From the NCBI RefSeq assembly GCF_028736215.1, contig NZ_CP117883.1, forward strand, positions 5,022,001-5,086,000: a stretch of DNA of 64,000 nt, written 5' to 3'. Each line of letters starts with the position of its first letter. Position 1 is the stretch's first letter. Made by a program: the position numbers and the translations under genes. The notes under the pieces are model-generated. The model saw nothing but the letters and a program-made list of their open reading frames with translations. It was not told where the DNA came from and made no database searches. This DNA is from Mucilaginibacter sp. KACC 22773 (GTDB lineage Bacteria > Bacteroidota > Bacteroidia > Sphingobacteriales > Sphingobacteriaceae). Positions 59,641 through 64,000 of the stretch are shown piece by piece.

Positions 59641-60474
59641 CATAAACCGGAAACCGACGTTAAATTTCAGGGTAAAACCATTATTAGCCGGCAGCTCGCG
59701 GTAAGCAGCAAACTGGCCCTGGGTGTTGGCGCTCCTTGTTGCATATATAATAGGCCCTCCGCAAAGGGTAAACGCAAAACGCGAATTTGTTGGTGCATAG
59801 TTTATAGATGGGCCTACCAGTAACCGGGCTCCGCCTTCGGCCTCATCGGTTTCCCAAAAACCTTCCAAATCCTGCCCTACTGCCTCAAAACCTCCAAAAA
59901 ACCGGCCGGTAATGTGCCTGTGTACACCAACGCTTGTAACAATATCAAGACCATCGCGGTTGGTAGCGAAAGCTCTTTCTAACCGTACGTTGGCCCCTAT
60001 CTTCCACCGCATAACATCATAAGCGGCGGTTATCCGGCTAAATGCCACGTTATCATTATTAAACTCATGCCTGAAACCCAGGCCTGCTCCTATTCGGAAA
60101 CCCATGGGCTGGTTACCACCTATAAAATCGCGCAGCAATTCGGCCTGCTCCAAAGTATGTACGCTTCCATTGTTGCTAAAACCGGTACCTAAAGTGGCCA
60201 AAAACGTAAATTTTGACCCTAAATAGCCCTTTGCAGATATATTTTGGTCTACACCATCAAAGCCCAATGGTGTAACAGTGTGCTCGCCATAACCGCCCGA
60301 ATAATTTACGCTCCAGTTTCGGCCAGATGGGTTTAAAGTATTAATAGTAAATAAAAATGGCTGCGGCTGTTCAAGCGTACTGTTTTGCGGCGTAGTTTGC
60401 ATCAGTTGCTGGGCCTGGCAACATTCAATTATCAGCATTAAAAAAAATAAAGGCAGGTAGATTTTCTTGATCAT
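59638..60474 (-). CDS. Predicted outer-membrane beta-barrel protein
   Basis: 278 aa. Signal peptide MIKKIYLPLFFLMLIIECCQA followed by alternating amphipathic strands with Gly and aromatic residues (WSVNYSGGYGEHTV, GFRIGAGLGFRHEF, WKIGANVRLERAF) and a C-terminal FKFNVGFRFM strand ending in an aromatic-rich segment. Family not recognised; likely a small porin-like or surface protein. Confidence 0.72.
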   Translation of the reverse strand: MIKKIYLPLFFLMLIIECCQAQQLMQTTPQNSTLEQPQPFLFTINTLNPSGRNWSVNYSGGYGEHTVTPLGFDGVDQNISAKGYLGSKFTFLATLGTGFSNNGSVHTLEQAELLRDFIGGNQPMGFRIGAGLGFRHEFNNDNVAFSRITAAYDVMRWKIGANVRLERAFATNRDGLDIVTSVGVHRHITGRFFGGFEAVGQDLEGFWETDEAEGGARLLVGPSINYAPTNSRFAFTLCGGPIIYATRSANTQGQFAAYRELPANNGFTLKFNVGFRFM

Positions 60475-60541
60475 GGTTTTACAGTTATGAGTTGGCCAAT
60501 AAAGTTAATTAATATTACCTTTAAATTAATACCGGGATAAG

Positions 60542-60570
60542 TTTGCATTAAAGATGTTATCATACCTTTG
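60542..60570 (+). promoter_or_regulatory. mazG: Possible mazG promoter
   Basis: TTTG at 60542-60545 and TACCTTTG at 60563-60570 fit the -33/-7 pattern with a somewhat short 17-bp spacer, 21 bp before the ATG. Confidence 0.45.
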
Positions 60571-60591
60571 CAAAAAATACCGCACCATATT

Positions 60592-61395
60592 ATGCCTTTA
60601 AAAGCCCCCGAAACTGCACCTACCGCAACTATTGCTTTTCAACGCCTGCTTATTATAATGGACGACCTGCGGGCCAATTGCCCCTGGGATAAAAAGCAAA
60701 CACTTGAAAGCCTCAGGCACCTGACTATTGAAGAAACCTACGAGCTGAGCGATGCTATTTTGGGCGATGACATGCAGGAAATTAAAAAAGAACTGGGCGA
60801 TATTATGCTGCACCTTGTTTTCTATTCTAAAATAGCGTCGGAAACTAATGATTTCGACATCACAGATGTATTAAACGGGGTTTGCGACAAACTGATAAAC
60901 CGGCATCCGCATATTTATGGCGATGTTGAGGTACAGAATGAAGAAGACGTAAAACGTAACTGGGAGCAAATTAAGCTAAAAGAGGGTAATAAATCTGTTT
61001 TGGGCGGTGTACCGTCCTCCCTGCCCGCATTGGTAAAGGCATCGCGGATACAGGAAAAAGCCCGGGGCGTGGGTTTTGACTGGGAGGAGAAAAACCAGGT
61101 ATGGGCCAAAGTGGAAGAGGAAATGCAGGAATTTAAAAATGAGTTTAACGCCGAAGACGAAACCACCATCGACTATGAAAAAGCCGAGGGTGAATTTGGC
61201 GACTTGTTGTTCTCGCTTATTAATTATGCCCGCTTTATTAATATTAACCCCGAGAACGCGCTTGAGAAAACAAACCAGAAATTTATAAAACGTTTTCAAT
61301 ACCTGGAGTTAAAAGCCAAAGAACATGGCAAGCAGCTTCAGGATATGAGCCTTGCCGAAATGGACATTTTTTGGAACGAAGCAAAAAAACTATAA
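60592..61395 (+). CDS. mazG: Nucleoside triphosphate pyrophosphohydrolase MazG
   Basis: 267 aa from ATG 60592. Two MazG domains: the first has LRANCPWDKKQTLESLRHLTIEE and ELGDIMLHLVFYSKIA, the second KVEEEMQEFKNEF and GEFGDLLFSLINYARF, with the family motif NPRKVGFDW-like GVGFDWEEKNQVWAKVEEE. It hydrolyses NTPs to NMP and PPi and limits ppGpp or damaged nucleotides. Overlapping frames downstream of the stop are shadows. Confidence 0.95.
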   Translation: MPLKAPETAPTATIAFQRLLIIMDDLRANCPWDKKQTLESLRHLTIEETYELSDAILGDDMQEIKKELGDIMLHLVFYSKIASETNDFDITDVLNGVCDKLINRHPHIYGDVEVQNEEDVKRNWEQIKLKEGNKSVLGGVPSSLPALVKASRIQEKARGVGFDWEEKNQVWAKVEEEMQEFKNEFNAEDETTIDYEKAEGEFGDLLFSLINYARFININPENALEKTNQKFIKRFQYLELKAKEHGKQLQDMSLAEMDIFWNEAKKL

Positions 61396-61459
61396 AAATT
61401 TCGCAGCAGGCTGTAGCGTTTATATGCTTATATTCGTAATGACTACAAATACTAAATAT

Positions 61460-61903
61460 ATGAAGCGTAATTTATTTTACTTACTCCCGCTGATGTTAAC
61501 CTTACTTGCAGCCTGCGCCAAAAACTCAGGAACATCAGTAGTAGTATCTGCACCGGTAGGAACTTTTAACGGTCAGTTCAGACTATTAACTAAAAACTCG
61601 ACAGGTAAATATGATACTTTGAAAGATTCGATAGTATTGAAAATGACCAGTAACTATCACTTCGCCGTAACAGCAGACACTACTGTAAAACATGCCGGCA
61701 GCCACGGTACTTTTGCTTTTGACGGTTATTACATCCAGTTTAATGATAGCACTTTTAAATCGGGCGTACCACGGCTTAAAAATCATTTGGTAGGCGTTTA
61801 CCAATATATTTACGACGGCACCAACTTTAAAATGTTACGTGCAAGCTCATCTACCAGCCCGGATACTATAGGCCGTTATGACCTTATAAAAACTGCAAAC
61901 TAA
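61460..61903 (+). CDS. Small lipoprotein
   Basis: 147 aa from ATG 61460. Lipobox LTLLAAC at the end of a signal peptide (Cys19). The rest is beta-rich (FNGQFRLLTKNS, HGTFAFDGYYIQFND). No recognised family; similar in style to the lipocalin-like lipoprotein at 1534. It starts 64 bp after mazG and may be co-transcribed. Confidence 0.75.
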   Translation: MKRNLFYLLPLMLTLLAACAKNSGTSVVVSAPVGTFNGQFRLLTKNSTGKYDTLKDSIVLKMTSNYHFAVTADTTVKHAGSHGTFAFDGYYIQFNDSTFKSGVPRLKNHLVGVYQYIYDGTNFKMLRASSSTSPDTIGRYDLIKTAN

Positions 61904-61926
61904 TTATTATTGTTTTTAACTGAAAT

Positions 61927-61958
61927 GCCGTCGCCCATATTTTGGTGGCGGCTTTTTT
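61927..61958 (+). terminator. Rho-independent terminator
   Basis: GCCGTCGCC and GGTGGCGGC form a 9-bp stem with two G-U pairs around an 8-nt loop, followed by six T, 24 bp after the lipoprotein stop. Confidence 0.9.
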
Positions 61959-62115
61959 GGTAAGTCGGGCTCACCTGATTTAATAATTAGCGATAACTAT
62001 TGATACCTGCATATGGCGTTAATAGGAAAATCTTTTTTATTTGTATCAACAGGGTTGTTTATTGCGTAAATACATAAAAAACAACACAATATTTAAGCGG
62101 AATTAAACACACTTA

Positions 62116-62670
62116 ATGCATCCACCCAAAGGCATTACTGAAGAAGAAATTATCAGCCAATGCAAAAAAGGCAGCCTTAAATACCAGGAAATGCTGTATA
62201 AGCAGTTTTATGGCTACGCCATGGGTATTAGCCTGCGTTACAGCCTTAACCGCGACGACGCTTTGGAGGCTGTAAATGATGCATTTATAAAAGTATTTAA
62301 CGCCGTACATAATTACAATACAGATAAACCCTTTAAAGCCTGGCTACGTACAATTGTAGTGAACACTGCTATCGACCGCCGCCGCAAGGACCTGAAATTC
62401 CAGTTAAATGTTGAGTTGGATAATGCCGCGCCCATAAGCAGTAATATGGGTACGGTTGATAATTTAAATGTACAAGACATATTAAAAATGATGAATGAGC
62501 TGCCTGCCATACAGCTTACCATTTTTAATATGTACGAAATAGATGGTTATAATCATGACGAAATTGGCAATATGTTAGCTATCCCGGCAAGCTCATCGCG
62601 CGTTTATTTGAGCAGGGCTAAAGAACGATTAAGGAAAATATTAAGGCAAGAAGCACAAAACCATGGATGA
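62116..62670 (+). CDS. ECF-type RNA polymerase sigma factor
   Basis: 184 aa. Region 2: QEMLYKQFYGYAMGISLRYS, DALEAVNDAFIKVFNAVHNY, PFKAWLRTIVVNTAIDRRRK. Region 4: MNELPAIQLTIFNMYEIDGYNHDEIGNM and SSRVYLSRAKERLRKIL. Standard Bacteroidota ECF factor. Its end overlaps the next gene by 8 bp; that gene encodes a membrane protein, its likely regulator. Confidence 0.93.
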   Translation: MHPPKGITEEEIISQCKKGSLKYQEMLYKQFYGYAMGISLRYSLNRDDALEAVNDAFIKVFNAVHNYNTDKPFKAWLRTIVVNTAIDRRRKDLKFQLNVELDNAAPISSNMGTVDNLNVQDILKMMNELPAIQLTIFNMYEIDGYNHDEIGNMLAIPASSSRVYLSRAKERLRKILRQEAQNHG

Positions 62671-64000
62671 TCAGTTGGATAACGACTTAAAGAACCGCAT
62701 CAGGGAGGTGTTTGATCATTACGAAGACAACACCGCTAATGAGGGCTGGCTGCTGCTCAGGGAAAAATTTCCTGAGGAGGAGGAGAAGCGCCCTATGGTT
62801 TGGCTGTGGTGGGCAAGCACCGCAGCCGGATTGTTGCTATTTTTAGCTATTGGCGTATGGATGCTGAATGATAAACAAACAACAAACATCAATACCGCGG
62901 CAATACCACCGGTAAAGCAACACACCCGGCATCAACAAGCTGCGCAGGTTGATACAGCTAGCCAGATAGCAGCTAATACAGCAGCAGGTAACAGTAATGC
63001 TGTTGATACCGCAGTATCGGCCCAAAACAATATTGCCCAAAATCAGGGTAACTCACATAAAAAGCCTGTAATAAATAACCCGGCGGTAAACGCAGCTGCC
63101 GTTATCCAAAATAGTGTGGCAGTTTTCACGCCATCAACCAATGCTCCGGCGGCTAAACAGCCCCAGGTTAACCAAAATAATAGTATAAACAGCACGGTTA
63201 ATCAATTTGCAGCCCAACAGCCAGCTGCTGCCAATAAACAACCCATTATCGTTGCCACACCAGGCAATAAAGCAGATAGTGTTAAAACCGCTGTTACTGA
63301 TGCAGGCAAGCAGCAATACGCGGCAAATCCGGCTGTTGCACCAACTACCAAAGCTGCAGCAACCTTTGTAACACCCAATACGGCAAATCAGCAGCCTACG
63401 CAAGTCAAACCGTCATCGGCCAATGCCATGGCAACAATGCTGGCTGCCGATAATTTGCAAACATCAAAAACAAAAGACAAGGTTGCGGATGATAAAAAAG
63501 TAAAATTTGGTATTTATGCAGCCACCTTTTTTAACTATGCCAAAGGAAGCGCCAACCAGGTAAATGCGGGAGCTGGTTTTACATCCGATATCAGGCTTAG
63601 CAAAAACCTTAAACTGTCTACCGGGGTTGCTTTAGCGCAAAACACGTTGAAATACAACACCAGCGTACCACCAACCGCAAGCGCCGCCAATGCAGTAACA
63701 TTTGCTGTTGCAGCACAGGATAACAAGCTGGTGCCTGCTTCGTCGTTCCCGGTGTTTAAAAATTATAATGCCAGTTTGGTAGGGCTTGATGTGCCTATCA
63801 ATTTAAAATACGAGTTTAACCCCGAAAAAACAGATGCTTATTTTTCGGCTGGTTTAAGTTCGGGTACATTTATTAATGAAGCTTATACTACCAGTTATGG
63901 TATCCCCCATAGTTCGTTGTTAAGCGGCGCAACCCAGCAAACATCCGAAGAAACAAACCGACAAAGTTTCAATGGCTTTTATTTTGCCAGAACGCTGAAT
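62663..64000 (+). CDS. Membrane protein with periplasmic beta-barrel-like domain, sigma-factor partner (partial)
   Basis: At least 446 codons, open to the window edge. Residues 1-45 are cytoplasmic and acidic (DLKNRIREVFDHYED, LREKFPEEEEKRP), one membrane segment follows at about 47-70 (WWASTAAGLLLFLAIGVWML), then some 200 residues of low-complexity Ala/Gln/Asn/Thr, then a porin-like outer-membrane-barrel-type domain (KFGIYAATFFNYAKG, LKYEFNPEKTDAYFSAGLSS). Bacteroidota often put such proteins after an ECF sigma factor; an anti-sigma role is inferred. Start overlaps the sigma gene by 8 bp. Confidence 0.8.
   Translation, partial: MDDQLDNDLKNRIREVFDHYEDNTANEGWLLLREKFPEEEEKRPMVWLWWASTAAGLLLFLAIGVWMLNDKQTTNINTAAIPPVKQHTRHQQAAQVDTASQIAANTAAGNSNAVDTAVSAQNNIAQNQGNSHKKPVINNPAVNAAAVIQNSVAVFTPSTNAPAAKQPQVNQNNSINSTVNQFAAQQPAAANKQPIIVATPGNKADSVKTAVTDAGKQQYAANPAVAPTTKAAATFVTPNTANQQPTQVKPSSANAMATMLAADNLQTSKTKDKVADDKKVKFGIYAATFFNYAKGSANQVNAGAGFTSDIRLSKNLKLSTGVALAQNTLKYNTSVPPTASAANAVTFAVAAQDNKLVPASSFPVFKNYNASLVGLDVPINLKYEFNPEKTDAYFSAGLSSGTFINEAYTTSYGIPHSSLLSGATQQTSEETNRQSFNGFYFARTLN

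Overview
This window is chromosomal DNA of a Bacteroidota bacterium, most likely Sphingobacteriaceae and close to Mucilaginibacter or Pedobacter (inference). The pointers are the gene families (HsdR_N next to holA, DUF1080, DUF3943, DUF6155, MnmD, a CysC-sulfotransferase pair, M13 peptidases), a few promoters of the TTTG / TAnnTTTG type, several TTG starts, and many A/T-rich palindromic intergenic repeats. I see no rRNA, CRISPR array, prophage or transposase. About 59 protein genes (two cut by the window ends), one tRNA-Cys and one SAM-I riboswitch are supported.

Layout. 1-9 kb: a cut SPFH protein, a lipocalin-like lipoprotein, an ECF sigma factor with a small partner, ClpP, a Bcr/CflA exporter, a BamA-type barrel and small envelope proteins. 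9-15 kb: an OmpR-type two-component pair, a UspA-like protein with a bestrophin channel, then an Anbu proteasome homologue with a transglutaminase. 15-22 kb: a DUF4143 ATPase behind four 22-bp iterons, a DUF3943 protein, a SAM-I riboswitch running into tRNA-Cys, and the lutABC lactate operon. 22-28 kb: a rhodanese, a methyltransferase, and an SDR / MFS / TetR locus sharing one operator type. 28-40 kb: truC, a DUF5009 membrane protein, an M13 peptidase, valS, a hybrid kinase, HsdR_N/holA, cysC and a sulfotransferase. 40-48 kb: a large PAS kinase with an extra C-terminal domain, a DUF2142 protein, and an ethylene-receptor-like kinase with its response regulator. 48-64 kb: MazG-like and RlmF genes, a DUF1080 protein, two tandem M13 peptidases, a metallo-beta-lactamase/rhodanese fusion, mnmD, mazG, and an ECF sigma factor with a cut membrane partner.

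The most unusual feature is the intergenic repeats. At least eight word families (for example TTGATAC, ACAACTC, AAGTCTT, ATGAACC, AAAATTC, AAGCTGA, ATATCGA) all have a period of seven bases and are usually laid out as two inverted arms. They reach exactly to gene ends: they form the start region of mnmD, the TTG start of the HsdR_N gene and several stop codons, and one copy seems to sit in frame inside valS. The second unusual feature is a SAM-I riboswitch whose only downstream gene is tRNA-Cys.
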